64,000 nt of DNA. Source: Cacajao melanocephalus. Its lineage: Eukaryota; Chordata; Mammalia; Primates; Pitheciidae. The notes beneath the pieces were generated by a model that made no database searches, was not told the DNA's origin, and saw only the letters and a program-made list of their open reading frames with translations. The stretch spans positions 124,001 to 188,000 of the forward strand of contig CAUYLG010038484.1 in assembly GCA_963573385.1 (NCBI GenBank), given 5' to 3'. Numbering within the stretch: the first letter of the stretch is position 1; every line of letters starts with the position of its first letter. A program made the position numbers and the translations under genes. This document shows positions 1-55,736 of this stretch, piece by piece.

Positions 1-83
1 CTCAGAGACTCAGAGGCTAAGCAGGATTTCCCCACATGTACAAATGGAGAAGAGGAAACATGGAGAGTAAATAACACAGAGGA

Positions 84-374
84 GGTCGGGAGTGGTGGCC
101 CATACCTGTAATCCCAGTACTTTATGAGGCTGAGGCAGGTGGATTGCTTAAGCCTAGAGGTTTGAGACCAGCATGGGCGACATGGCAAGACCCTGTCTCT
201 ACAAAAATTACAAAAGTTAGCCAGGCATGGTGGTCCATGCTTTGTAGTCCCGGCTACTCGGGAGGATCACATGAGTTGGGGAAGCAGAGGTTGCAGTGAG
301 TCAAGATCGTTCCACTGCACTCTAGCCTGGGTGACAGAGTGAGACCCTGTCTCAAAAATAAAAAATAAATATAA
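84..374 (+). repeat. Alu SINE, sense
   Basis: A decayed Alu with recognisable left-arm start, B-box-like region, right arm and A-rich tail ending in an AAAAATAAAT-type sequence. It is the first repeat in the window. Confidence 0.9.
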
Positions 375-1870
375 CCACAGGGAAATGAAGTGAGAGATAC
401 CAAATTTTCCTTTGAATGTGGGAATCTCAAACAGGAGCCTTGTGTTGTCATGTTCATTTCATTAGCTGGTCTCTGCATAAAGCAGTCTTGCCTCAACTTA
501 AGAGGGTCAAGAGTATGAGTTATTGTGTGCTTTCTGCATGCTTGTGACTTATCAGGTGGGGAGATGCTGAGCAATTCCAGCCTGTGTAGTTACTGTTGGA
601 ATATTTTAATGTATAGCAGCCATAATTCTTAGAGATTTATGCTGAGAGCCAATGTAAACAGGGGAACGTCCAGCAAGAACAAGCTGTTGCTGGGCAGTGA
701 TTTCATGATGACTCTTTAAGTCAGCATCTGATGTGCTACAGGTAGGATGCAAGAGGGTGGGCAACGGTAATAGGATGTTTTAGGGCAGGACAACCATAGA
801 GCACTCTAGTTTCCTTTTTGGGGGTGAGGAGGCATGAGTAGTAGTGGTGATCCTTTAAAAGTCTAAGTGCCGGGCTCTTCCCTTGGGAATAAAGGGCTTC
901 TGTAAAGTTAAAATATAGGAGTATAAACCCCACCTGCCTACAAGAACATTGTCACTTTGGCTGTGACAATTAATGCACCAGCTGGCCCATTTAGTGTTGA
1001 TGAGTTAGTGTTGATTTCACAGATGAAGGTGGTCATTTTGCTGGTCAAGGGTTTTAGAGTCGTAGGCTCTACTTGCTTCCTGAGGGCTATCAGGGAGCAG
1101 TTGATTTGATGGTGCATATCTTCACAGACAATCTGTCCCAGCATGTTTGTGCAGAGCTTCTACTGAAAAGATCTGGAGCTCCCTGAAATCAAGACCAGAC
1201 TTGGCTCAGGGAGCTCTGGCTGCCTTTATTGGAGGGAGAAAATGAGAGCCAGAAACAAATAAGGGCCACCTAAAGATTGCAGCCTCACTCCTGCCCCCTC
1301 TTGTACCCTTAGAAGTTGGGAAATAGGCATGTTGTCTCACAGCCCTCAGCCTATAAGACGCTGCACAGGCCCAATCTTGCCTCTGACATTTTTGGGCAGC
1401 TTCTTTTTTGGTATGGTCTGAAAATCGAGAAGCGCTGACTCAGCACTTCTTGGGAAACAAGCATTTCTTTCTTCTCCTAATGAAGCTCCAAGGCAGACAC
1501 GTCCAGAAGCTATACAGACCCACTTGAAGGCAGAGTTTGGTGCTGGGGTGTTTCTTGTGGCTGTTTCTGAAGAGATATGGTGCAGAAATTGGAGATCTTG
1601 TTATTTTTCATTGTCTTTTTATTAACGTGTACTTTTTATCAACCTATAACATACATCTCTTTCTTGATTTTGATGTACATTTCCATTTTGAAAACTAAAA
1701 TAGCTCAACCTCCCCGTGTGTCAATATCCCTGCACAGAGAATGGTTCTTAAAAGTTGTGGCCAAAAGGATTTTGATGACTTCTGCAAGAGGAGACTAATC
1801 AAAAGCTGTGTCTCTTCTAAAACCCAAAGCTTTTTCAGTCCCTTGAATGTTATGAATTGTTCTGCAAATA

Positions 1871-2068
1871 CAGTAAGTCCTCATTTAATATCATCGATAG
1901 GTTCTTAGAAACTACAATTTTAAGCAAAACCAATTTTTTCCTCATCAGTGTCACAGTGAAACGATGTTGAAGAAAATGATGTTATTTGGAGGCCTGCTGT
2001 GTGTTATTTTACTTAAAGTTGCAGTTTCCAAGAACCTGTTGATGATGTTATATGAGGACTTATGGACT
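1871..2068. mobile_element. Palindromic MITE (non-autonomous DNA transposon), about 200 bp
   Basis: The two ends are imperfect inverted repeats of about 40 bp: the left end begins CAGTAAGTCCTCAT and the right end carries ATGAGGACTTATGG. A further conserved pair lies inside (GATAGGTTCTTAGAAACT against AGTTTCCAAGAACCTG). The form fits a Tc1/mariner-type human MITE, but I cannot name the subfamily with confidence. Confidence 0.65.
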
Positions 2069-2574
2069 ACACTGATCTATCATATGTAAAAATGGAATTA
2101 TCAATTAAAAACCTCAGGTTTTGATAGATACTTGCCATACTCATCACAAGCTGGATAGCTGTTCTCAACAACTGGGACCAAGAGACACAAGAGTTGCCTG
2201 AACTTTGTGGGGTAACATTTTGTGCATTGCATTCCTAATGTCACCCTAGGCCTAGATCTACCCTCATCCCTAGCCTTGCCATTCAGTGTTCTTAGCAGCT
2301 GCCTGAGCCTTAGTCTGGGTAGGGGTGGTCAGTTGAGGTGACAACTTTGCTTCTCAGTGATGCTAGCTGCCAGTTCTTCTTGCATGGATGTGACCCCTGT
2401 TTTGGGTGGGCCTGCTGCATAATGTTGTAGAATACGACCCCGCTATGCCCACAGTATTGAAGGACTATGTTAACTTCTCTTCCCGGGTCCACAAGGGTCA
2501 TGGTTTCAAAGGCAAGAAGTTCCCGGGGCCATGCCTCCATTCACATCCCCCCTATCCAGGAGCCTAGAGTTCTT

Positions 2575-2819
2575 TGTCTAACTTTCCCACACGTGGGAAG
2601 GTAGACTGCCTAGGTGAGCTTCCTTTGTTTAGAAAGCTGGCAAAAAGGGCAGCCAATCCAATATCAAAGTCAAAGATCAATCACTTCAGTGGAAGTTTGA
2701 AAGAACTCCTCTCATGGGACAAGAACTTGAATGGGGCGGCAGTAACTCCTAGATTTAAAGTCCCCCTGCCCCTTACCTATGCGAACTCCGTCTCTGGACC
2801 CCCTCCCACGACAGGTGGG

Positions 2820-2855
<36 letters not shown>

Positions 2856-2960
2856 TTCTCTTTCTTTCTTTCTGCCTAATAAATCGCTTTTCTGCAAAGC
2901 TCTTTGGGTCCAATATTTACTTGAACAATATCACTGCTGCCAGGGTCTCCTACTCATTCT
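2575..2960 (+). mobile_element. Probable solo LTR fragment (ERV class I-like)
   Basis: The segment contains a promoter-like GC/CT-rich part, a CT microsatellite and then a CCTAATAAATCGCTTTTCTG stretch typical of the R-region poly(A) signal of class I endogenous retroviral LTRs. A TCTCCTACTCATTCTTGGGT motif, often found near the LTR 3' end, follows. There is no internal retroviral coding sequence beside it. Boundaries are approximate and the family is not identified. Confidence 0.4.
2822..2853 (+). repeat. CT microsatellite, 16 units
   Basis: An uninterrupted CT dinucleotide run inside the LTR-like segment. It generates meaningless Leu-Ser or Arg-Glu open frames. Confidence 0.98.
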
Positions 2961-4279
2961 TGGGTGAGTGAGAGCCCAAGGACCTGGAAAAAATTCATTC
3001 AATTGGGGAACAGTGCACACCTTTTGGGATGCCCCTGCAACCTTCTCCTGTCCCCCGTGTTACAGTATCATCCCATCTGAGTTCCTCGCAGCATTGGGAA
3101 CACTTTGGCCCTTGCAGAGATGCATTGTAAGGGCAGAACTAAAAATAGATGAATTTTTAATTGCAGAGTTTAGCCCAGGCATACTGTGCCAGGAACAGCA
3201 GAAGAGAACAGTTAAACCAGACTATAAAATCCCAGCCTAGATATGAAGACCCTGTTTCCAAAGAGGCACAAGGTAGTGATTATCACTGTTAATGTTGGAA
3301 TGATGGTCGAGGATCCCCAGAAAGAGCTCTTGTTTTCAGTCTTATCTTTTGGTTATGTTTTTTTTTTTTTTGCATCTTTTTCCTCCCAGTTTCACTGAAA
3401 CTTAATTAACAGATGGAGTCTCAACCAGGGCCGTACTGTAGGCTGTTGAGTGGATTGGCCTCAAAAGCCATCAGGGAATAGATGGGCATTTGATGGGAGA
3501 GGGCCAGACATCGACAGTTACCCAGACTTGCTTTAGTGAAGACCCTCTTTTGTGAGTGAAACAAAGGTGGCTTTGACTGGGCAGTCTGTGGCTTGCACAG
3601 CAGGCCTTTCTTTGGTCCTGGGCATCCCTGAGTGGTACACATGAAGGTGCTAAGGGAGAAAACCAGTAGTATCTGGAGCTTAGAATGGCTGAGATTTTCT
3701 CAGGGTCTTCTCTGTCCATTTGCTTATTACAGCAGTGCCAGTGGAAGTCATGCAGGGCTTTCTGCTCTGCTTGTAGTTCTGTCTCTGGGACATTGAGTGT
3801 ACTTCTGTGATTGCAGGGATTCTTACTTTCTGGCCTAAGAGCTCCCTGACACCTAGGCCAAAAGGAGGATGAGAGCCGGGAAAGTAAACTGGGATTCCCT
3901 TCCTGCACCATACTCAGAGTCTGAGCTGGTCTGGATAGTTTTTGTATCACATCAGCCTGTGTAACCTTCCCTGTATCTTTAACAAATGTCAGAGGGTGCT
4001 TAAGATGTTCTGAACATGGAGAAATAGAAAGAATAAGGTGTAGTTTTACTCTGAAGGAGTGTACAGTCAGAAATAAAAGGCTTTAGTCTTAAAATTCTTA
4101 AAATGAGTCTATTTCAAGTTCCCATTCCTTAGTAATTCTTGCGTCATGTCTCCGAAAGGAGGTATTCATCTTTTACTTGAATGCTTCCAGAGGAGAGAAG
4201 CTCACTAATGGGTATACTACACTTCTGGAAAATGTAGTCAGGAAATGTTTCTTTATGTTGAGTCAAAAATCTGCATCTG

Positions 4280-4574
4280 GGCCGGGTGCAGTAGCTCACG
4301 CCTGTAATCCCAGCACTTTGGGAGGCCAAGGCAGGCAGATCACTTGAGGTCAGGAGTTCGAGACCAGCCTGGCAACATGGTGAAACCCCATCTCTACTAA
4401 AAAAAAAAAAATTTGCAAGGCATGGTGGTGCATGCCTGTAATTCCAGCTGCTCAGGAAGCTGAGGGATTAAAATCACTTGAAACCAGGAGGTAGAGTTTG
4501 CAGTGAGCCAAGATTGTACCACTGCACTCCAGCCTAAGTAATGGAGTGAGACTCTGTCAAAAAAAAAAAAAAAT
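4280..4574 (+). repeat. Alu SINE, sense
   Basis: A full-length dimeric Alu starting GGCCGGGTGCAGTAGCTCAC, with a middle A-rich linker and a terminal poly(A). Confidence 0.96.
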
Positions 4575-4635
4575 CCCCTGCATCTATTTAACTTCTACAT
4601 TTAGTCATAACTCTGCTTCTGTAACCATACTTTCT

Positions 4636-5060
4636 TATTCCCTTTTGTGTTGTTATAACTAAATATCTGAGATTGGATAATTTATAAAGAGAAGTGGTTT
4701 ATTTAGCTCATGATTCTGTAGGCTGGGAAGTTTGAGAAGCATGATGCTGGTATCTTTTTGGCTTCCAGCACGGGCTTTTATGCTGTGTCACAACATGGCA
4801 GAAGGTCAAAGGGGAAGCAGACATGTATGAAGAGGCAAAACTTGAAGAGGATGTCCTTCATAACAACCTGCTCTCATGAGAACTAATCCATTCCTGCAAA
4901 AACCAATCTAGTCTCACTACTGCAAGAAAGACACCAAGCCATTCACAAGGGACTCACCCCCATGAAACCAAACACTTCCCACTAGGCCCCACCTCCCAAT
5001 GCCACCACCCTGGGAGTCAAATTTCAACATGAGTTTTGGTGGGGACAAACCATATTGATA
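4636..5060 (-). mobile_element. MaLR-type LTR (MST/MLT1-like), antisense
   Basis: Read on the minus strand it begins with TATGGTTTGTCCCCACCAAA and a GGTGGGGCCTAGTGGGA-type block. On the plus strand the ATTGGATAATTTATAAAGAG block marks the other end. These are characteristic of mammalian apparent LTR retrotransposons. Confidence 0.75.
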
Positions 5061-5334
5061 GCACACACTGAAGGAAATTAATCTTTCTCTACTATTACAG
5101 CTATCAGTTCTTACAGGAATTACCTTGTTCTGAACTAAGACCCTTGTTTTTTCTCTAGGTCCCTTCTAAGCTCATAACCATGTCAGGTCTTGATTGTTCT
5201 AAGATTTAAGATAGTAAACTACATCATGGTAGGGATCCTGAAGTTTCCTTTTACAGTATGCAGAGGGAAGTTTTTTGAGTGAAAGGAAAGAATGCATGAT
5301 TCAGGGTCCAAGTTTGTCTTTAGGAGTTATATAT

Positions 5335-5560
5335 TTAAAGATTAATTAAGCAGTCAGTATTTTGTCATGGGCAAGGCATAGTTCTAGGACAGTAAGAGCT
5401 ATTCTACCCTCAAGGAGTTAGTAGTCAAATCAGAGATGCAAAATGCAGATGCAGATTAGAATTCCAGTGAGAGAAATATAACAGAATTTAAAAAAATACT
5501 ATAAAATCAGACCAAGGGAAGGGTCCCTGTGGGTGTAGTTAAGGAAGCTTCGCTAGTTGT
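5335..5560 (-). repeat. Old L2 LINE fragment, antisense
   Basis: The pattern 'GGCAAGGCATAGTTCTAGGA ... CTCAAGGAGTTAGTAGTC' is the degraded reverse complement of the L2 3' region. Boundaries are approximate. Confidence 0.5.
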
Positions 5561-7480
5561 CCTGGGCTGGAAGCCTGAACACCACTATCACGGTGGATGC
5601 CTCAGAATGTGATACTCTCAGCTTCCCTGGTGACTTGGTGATGCCCTTTGGTCTTGATGGGGACTGTCCATGTGACATGCCCAGCTGTCTGAAAACAAAG
5701 GCCACCCTTTATAGATAAGAGCAAAGAAATGTTAGTATGTCTGGGAGCCATCTCTTTTGTAAATAAAATTTAAAGACAGGATCATAATTCATGGGAAAAC
5801 TATGAACAGGATTCAGGACATGCTATTCTCTGTGCTGCTGCATTACCAGCAGTTTATGATATCTGTGGAAGAACCAGAAAGGCCTTGTTAAAATGAGTGG
5901 ACCACGGAAGAACCAAGGTAGAAGGAGGCCTTTGGGAACATAAGGTGGTACCAAAAGGAGCCTTGGTCTTCTCAGCTCGGCTCCAGTTGGCTGACACTAA
6001 GCAGAAGCCCCTGTGCTCTCCAGCCTGCTCCTCGGCCTCTTCTCAGCTATATCCCAGCGCTTCTGTAACTTCTGGGGGTGCTGAGCACAGTATCTCTCCT
6101 CCTTTAAGGTTTTGGCTTCTAGGCTCCAATGGCTCCACTGGCTTCGGTCTTTTTCCCTGGTGCCCAGCCTCTCCTTTGGCGTGAATGCCTTTTTGGCCCT
6201 CTAATCTTCTGTTTTTCTCCCTGAGTGGCCTCTGCTTTCTGATGTCATCTGTCACCTGTACACTGAGGACACTCCAGCCACTCTCCTGGCTTTTAGACCT
6301 GTATGTTCACCTGCTAACTAGAAATCTTTGCTAATATGTACGGCAGCTTCCTCAAACATGGTTATCTCCAAACCCAGACTGGTTTTCTTTCTTTAGTGAG
6401 CTTGTTTCTCTTGCAATCATTCACCTTGGTTAAGTCTTATTACCCCATCTTCTAAGCTGTGAATGTTTGTGTTGTCTTTGCTTGCTTCCTTCCTTATTGC
6501 CTGCACCTAGTCACTGAAACCTGTTGATTCTACTCATTAGTGTCTTTGGAATTTGTCCTTTTAGTGTCATAGTTCAGCCTCTTGTCATCATTGAGTTATT
6601 TACATTCGTTTTTTTTTACCTGGATATCTCTTCTACCTCTTCTCCCACCAACCCCCGCCCTCTAACCTCATCATTAGTTTTGTCTCTGTAAAAACTCGAA
6701 GGAGATCAGAATTATAACCTTCCTTCCCCAGTACCTCTCACCCCCACCTAGCCTCCCCTGCCCATAACTTGAAGTCCTTCCTTCTGGCCCTAGCTCCTGC
6801 CACTTCTACCTTGCCCTCATCCCTGGACTACCATTTCTCTGAAATATTTACAGGCCAATTTAAGACTCTTAGCTCCTACAGGCCAGGAATTGCCTTCCTT
6901 ATTTCTGTATCCTCAGCTTCTGGAAAAATACCTAACATGTAAGCAAACAATGAATATCTGTTCGCATGTGTATTATTTATAGGAGTCTCGGCAGGGACTT
7001 TCTGATCTGGGCAATTGGGGCTCAGAAAAGAGGGTCCCTTGTTCCTGGTGCCATCGCTGTCCTGTCGAAGGACTGAAATCATGCTTCTGATCTCCCGGGG
7101 CCCAGTGAAGGGCACTAGTCCTTTCAACCCCATCAGCTTTGCCTTTGATTCTGACCGTAGCAGCATCTCAATTGTCCATCCATGTTTGCAGGCACCCTCA
7201 CCTGGTCTTTACCCTTTCTCTTGCATTTATGTTATATAACAATGTAATGGGATTTATTCATCTCTACATCAAAACCACACTATTATATCAAATTCCTGTT
7301 TGAATAGAGCTACTTGTTATCAATTTATATGTGCCATAGATTAAAGCCTTCCCCAGTTAGTTTTTTGATTTAGTGAAATATTTTTAAAAACGATTTTAAT
7401 TTCCTGGCTATCTATGCCTACATATAAAGAGGTTTTCTGTGATACATTTGTTTATGATTAGGTGTATGTCCATTAATCCT

Positions 7481-7813
<333 letters not shown>

Positions 7814-8309
7814 TAATGAAGCCTTTCCTCCAGTGGATTTTATGTTCCTTTGGGGACAGATAGGACTGTCTCTGGAAAGAGCCCTGTACATGGAATCTGG
7901 AAACTTGGGTTCTAATTATAGTTCTTTAGTTTTCTTTTTGTACTTTAATATTTTCCCGTTGTTAACTGGGAATAATCACAATAGCTATAAATGGCCATTA
8001 AAAGTGTAAAAGCTTTAAGTTATGTTTAGATATACCCCTTTCTAATATTGGTACAGAGAGATTTTTACAAGGTGACATCAGACCATTCGGCCAGACTTGT
8101 AAGCCTGTAATTTACAGGATCCTAATGTAGTATTTAGAGAGCAGGTTGGGGAGTGAAATCAATTATACAGTTCGGTACATGTGAAACTAGATGCAGAAAG
8201 ACTGCAATGAAGATACAGCCTTTACAATGGCAGTGTCTAAGACTCCGTTTTACCAAGACACCAGCATAAATGTCAAAAATACCACTTTAATGCCAGTTCT
8301 TTCTTTTAG

Positions 8310-50872
<42,563 letters not shown>

Positions 50873-53023
50873 CTGCCATCCCTATGGAATTTCAGAACGG
50901 AACATTGACAAACAAGGAAAGTGGCAGAGAAAGAAGAAAGATCTAGAAGGTTGTAGATGGGAAATCAGGAATGATTTCAACTGATAAAGATTTCAGACTC
51001 ATAAGAACACATTTTATAAATGTTAAACACAAAAACAGGAGACCTACGTGACTGAAGATAGAAGAGAACGCAATGGATTTTATTGGACATGGTGGAAGAG
51101 AGAAGAGGCATGTAGGTTTGCAAACAAAGTTAAGAAATAGGAAATGGAATTTTTCATTGTACACAAAATATATCTCTTGGGGAGGGCCTGTGTACCCCTA
51201 TTCTCTGATTATAAACAGATAAACCCAAATGTGGATCCTCCTTGGAATACCCCCATTCTCCTTGCCTCTTAGCGTGTTTGGTTTAAGAAGAGCCTCTGAG
51301 AAATTTTGAGGGCCTGTCTTGGCATAATGCAGTGTCACCTGTGCCAACCATGGAGTGTCCCATGTGTGTGAGTGTGGCAATGAGAAGAAGCGTGGAGGGC
51401 GAGGGGGATTTGAAAGGTGATCTTCACCTAATTACCTGTTTGGTTTGGATTTTCAAGAGATTATTGGGCTTCTTAGCTTTTCTGAATTCTGCAGTATTTT
51501 CTAAATAGGATGGATTATGGTCTCAGTCCTCATCCATCCTGACTTCTGAGTTCAGCTCTGTCTCTGCTTTACGGCCTTTAATTTTATTTTTTGTTGTTCC
51601 TTTATTTTTTTTTCTTTTTAATAAGACATAGCAGAATTCCTTAGGTATGGGATTTGTGAAAGCAGTACCTGTCATCATTCCTGCTGTGTTTGATAGTGAC
51701 CAGCAGGACAAAGCCACGTGCCAACTTCTTGGCTGCTTCACCTTTGTGCAGCTCGATTGCAGCTTTGAACCTCATTCAGACTGTGAACTAAGCAAGCTTT
51801 GAGGAGGCAGGAGATTCTGTGGGTCCCTGTGACATCTTGCATTAAGATCATGGCACTTGCTTTTTTGTCTCTCACATCGGCTCTCTTGCAAGGAGCGTGG
51901 CATTTCCAAACTCCATTGCTCTGTTGGAGAAGACTTAGGACAGCACTCCAGGAAACAGATGACAATTTACAATTGTCTCAGTGGTTTCCAGAATCTCACC
52001 AGGCTCCCGTATACCTTCCTGTATTGCGGCTCATGAGTGTATTCACACTCTTTCCTCCCCCATGCACAACTCTGCTTGCTCTCGATCAGCAGCCAGACCT
52101 CTGTGGCACCAGGTTGTCTCTGTTGTGAACTTCTTTGGTAACCTACCAGGCCAGAGTCTATACAGTGTGGTTAGGTTTTTCAGGATTTCAGTTTTCAGGC
52201 AGTTTATTCCAAGTGAGACAGAAGTGCCATGAAAACAGCCAGGAGTGTGTTAGGTGGTGGGTCCTATACCTCTGCTGTGACATTGCATGTTCAACTCTTC
52301 AGACAGTGGCTTCCTTTACAAATCTAGGAGGTGCTGGATCAGAAAATAGGAGAAACTCATCAGGCCATCAGAGAGATGCTCCGACAGGGTCCTGATGTTG
52401 CTGTCCCTCCAGGTCATCTTGGATCAGTGTTTTCCCAGTTCCCTTTCCTCATGCTTGCTTCAAGGAAGAAAAAAAGGGGGTACCTTTTCCAAGTACCTTC
52501 TAAATGAAACACTCAAGACAGTGCTACTCAGGGAACTTTGCTTGGGTAGCTTATTTCAGGACTGGTCCTGGGTGTGTAACCTTAGTGAAGTTATAGCCTC
52601 CCCAAATTCAGGTGATAGAAGGAAGACAAGAGGTATAGACTGGAGAGGGGAGGGAAGAAATCAGTGGCTTTGGCCAGCCTCTGTGCCACCCAGTATGACA
52701 GAGGAGTGGGAACCAGCCCTCTGGAGCTCTGCTTTGCCATAGGCACTGCACGTTGTGCCACCTGCTCATCACCTCCTCTAGTCTCACATTGAGCATCGGA
52801 GTACACATTGTGCAGACGGGGGAAACTGAGGAGCTCTGAGAGGCTGAGCATGGAGCTCACACCATGCCCTAAGGTGTGGGAAGAGGGCACAGGAAGCCTC
52901 ATCTACGGGGGAAAGGGTTGAGGATGGACATGGGTGGGGAGAGGGCAGAGAGATCCCATCCTAATCTCTGTTCTCACCACGTTTCATAGGAGATGAGGTT
53001 AGGACGTGGCAGCTAACTCTCTT

Positions 53024-53088
53024 AAGGACATTCTGACCCCAGGTTATGTTGGGGATGGACCAACATAAACTGGGGTCAGAATGTCCTT
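53024..53088 (+). other. Near-perfect 29-bp inverted repeat with a 7-nt loop
   Basis: Left arm 53024-53052, loop 53053-53059 (GGATGGA), right arm 53060-53088. 28 of 29 positions pair; the single mismatch is G at 53043 against A at 53069. Pairing stops just outside the arms. In the AMOTL1 RNA this would fold into a 65-nt stem-loop with the dimensions of a microRNA precursor. I do not recognise it as a MADE1 or other known MITE. It may have arisen by a local template-switch inversion. Confidence 0.9.
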
Positions 53089-53474
53089 TGCTCTGGGCCA
53101 CCCCAAGCTTGGGCTGCCTCCCTTACACATAGGTTAGAGACCCAGCCGTTTCTCCCAAAGCCTGGTCTTCTGCCCCAGACACCTCATTGCCCCAATCAGG
53201 TATAAGATTCACTTACTCTTCGAGGTCCCGCTGAACTGCCAAAGTGTTTTAATTGTCAGAATACAAACGAGCACACCACCATGTTTCAGGGTTTCGAGTG
53301 TGTTGTACTGTGGACTTTGACAATATTTTTTTTTCTCTTAACCTACCAAGACTCTTCCTTAAGAACGAGATTTATATCTTTAAAATGCATTCTTCTATGG
53401 GAAATATCCTGCCAAGCCAGGGCACTAAATATTTTCATCTTCAGATCTTTCCTGAAGTCCGGCCATATACTGAG

Positions 53475-53720
53475 CACCTGTTCTGAGTTCTGGGCAGCTA
53501 AAAGTATCTTATACAGATTTTCAGAAAAAATAATGCTAGCTATATTTTCTAGTACCAACTGTATGCCAACAGTATAGTAAGTACCTTTTAATTAATCCTC
53601 AACCCACCTGGAGTACAGGGCGTGAACTTCTTATTCTGATTCCACTGATGAAGAAATGGGCTCAGAAAGGTTAAGTACCTTCCTGAAATCTCACAGCCAG
53701 GAGAAGCTAGGATGATTTAA
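53475..53720 (-). repeat. MIR SINE sequence within the 3' UTR, antisense
   Basis: TATACTGAGCACCTGTTCTG near 53464 and GCTCAGAAAGGTTAAGTACC near 53660 are antisense MIR landmarks. There may be two partly overlapping copies. Confidence 0.6.
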
Positions 53721-53822
53721 AACAAAGTTTGGAGAGGAGCTGGGCTGTGCAGCCCCTAACATGTGGCACTGCATCTTGGCAGTCTCTATCTCCGTCTCTG
53801 ATGTGTGTGCACATGTGTGCCT

Positions 53823-53855
53823 ACACACACACGCACACACACACATACACACACA
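53823..53855 (+). repeat. CA dinucleotide repeat in the 3' UTR
   Basis: An interrupted AC/CA run of about 33 bases with G and T interruptions, preceded by TGTGTGCACATGTGTGC. Confidence 0.92.
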
Positions 53856-55730
53856 GCTATCACACATCTCAGAGCCTAAGAAACAGGAGTAAGCCCAGAA
53901 CTCGTAGAATTACCTGTAAATGCCAGGCACAGATGGAAATTATTGTGTTCCACCAAAAACACAGCTGCAAACTATACTTACAAAATACTTCTGCACTTCC
54001 CAGAGACCTGGACTTCAAACTCGCCCAGTGGCGCCTGATTATAGAACTTGAGCGTCCTGTCTCAGGGTGAAGGGGAGAGGCTCTGGCTTCATGAGAAGGT
54101 ATGCCAGCGTTGTTCTGCTTCACCCTAGACTGTGTTGTCTGTCAGTTTCTGTGTGCTGCCAGGATATTATATGGAATTTGAGAAGTTGGAGTCAGGTCTC
54201 TGACGCTACGGTTTCAATAAGTAAGTGATTCTGTGCATAAGAACTGTTACTGTCTGCAGGTCCCTGTAGCTAAGCTGCCAGGAAAAACACATTATTTTCC
54301 AAAACTTTCAGAGCATGTGCAGAACACTTTCTTAGCATTTTCTTCTCTCAGCATTTTCTCTGCTTCCCAGAAGCTGGCAGCCAGTGGTAATGTGAAGTTC
54401 AGCATATTCTAGCCATGCACGCAGGGCAGGGCTGTCTTGGCCCCCCTCAGCTTTGGTTGGGAGAGCAGGCAGTGGTGAAGCCCTTCTGAGTGAAGTCTTC
54501 TGGAGTTGCTCTTTGGAACTCATGTATGAGTTTGACTCCACAAGGCTTGGCATGGATACCGAAACAGTTGCACCAAATTAGTTCTGAATGTGGAACAGAG
54601 AATTCAGTGCGTCTGTTACTCAGGAAGGAGGTGCTCAGAATGTCCCGTGCAGAGCAGCCAGTCATTACTCCTGTTTGTTCTCACCTGGGCGTGCATGCTT
54701 ATGCTGCAGTGGCTGTAGCACCTTCATGCCAGGTGCTGATAGAGTGGGAAATTCTTCTTCCCCACTGGCCTGAGTCCCAGAGACTTAGGGAATCAGGTTT
54801 CAGGTGGGGCTGTGGACCTAGAAAGCAGTGGATAATAGATTGGGGCATTAAAAGCTTTTGAGGCAGGGGCTCATGCTTAGATTGCAGGGAGTTATGCTGA
54901 GCAAATAGATGTGTTTTTCCAAACCAGAGTATTGCCCCGTGTCCGCACTGGAGTGAAGCGGACATGCTTCTCTGTGTTCTCTGAACGATCTTGCACTCCT
55001 CTTAAGCAAAGGAGTACCATGGCCGTAGTCAGTGAGATCCCTCAAATGTTCTTAAATGAGTAAGTCTTTAGCCACAGAGTATCCAGCCTACTACTGACTT
55101 CTCCACATCCTAAAACCTGAGGCAGCCATGGTACATGCTTTATAAATGTTTCTTTTCTTTTTTGTTGTTGTTTAAGTAATTAAAGTGTTTAAAATGTCTT
55201 TTAGATGTGACGATTATTTAATGGGTTTGCCTCTGACGTGTGGCTTCATGGGAGATAGGCAAAGTAATTAAGAAGTTACCAGCAATTGGTCAGCTAGGGG
55301 AATGCAAAAGTTAGCATTTCAGGAAGTGAATTTCTCCTGGAACAAACCAAGCAATTTTTCTCTTTCTTTTAAGTAATATACCCTTTTCTCACTTAGTAAT
55401 TTAATGGTATTTAAAGACATGTGTATAAGTGAGTGTATACATATGAGGTATGACTATGGGGTTGTTTGTGGGAATTTCTTTTCTTAACATACAGAAGATC
55501 AAAGTGTTTCATCTCACCCCACCCTCCTTCAACAGTGTCTTTTGGGAGACTATGTGCTGATGGGCTATAGTGCTGCCAACTAAAAATATCCTGGGAACTC
55601 CTCTATCAGAATGGCCTTCGGGGCTTGGCACGTTCCTTTGGTTTCCCCTTAGAGATGAGAAATCTTCCTCCTTTGAGGATGGATTTAAGTTCTGGAAATA
55701 ATCTCAAGTACTTTATAGCATAGTTAGACG

Positions 55731-55736
55731 AATAAA
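55731..55736 (+). promoter_or_regulatory. AMOTL1: Possible proximal poly(A) signal AATAAA
   Basis: A canonical hexamer inside the 3' UTR, with a T-rich stretch about 25-45 bases downstream. Use would shorten the UTR by about 0.9 kb and remove the distal Pumilio-type site. There is no transcript evidence here. Confidence 0.35.

Noticed and set aside
2712..2967. Several overlapping frames rich in Leu-Ser or Arg-Glu
   Set aside because: They are translations of the CT microsatellite.
3471..3950. 159-residue open frame on the minus strand
   Set aside because: Composition and sequence look like chance intronic reading. I recognise no family and see no promoter or poly(A) context.
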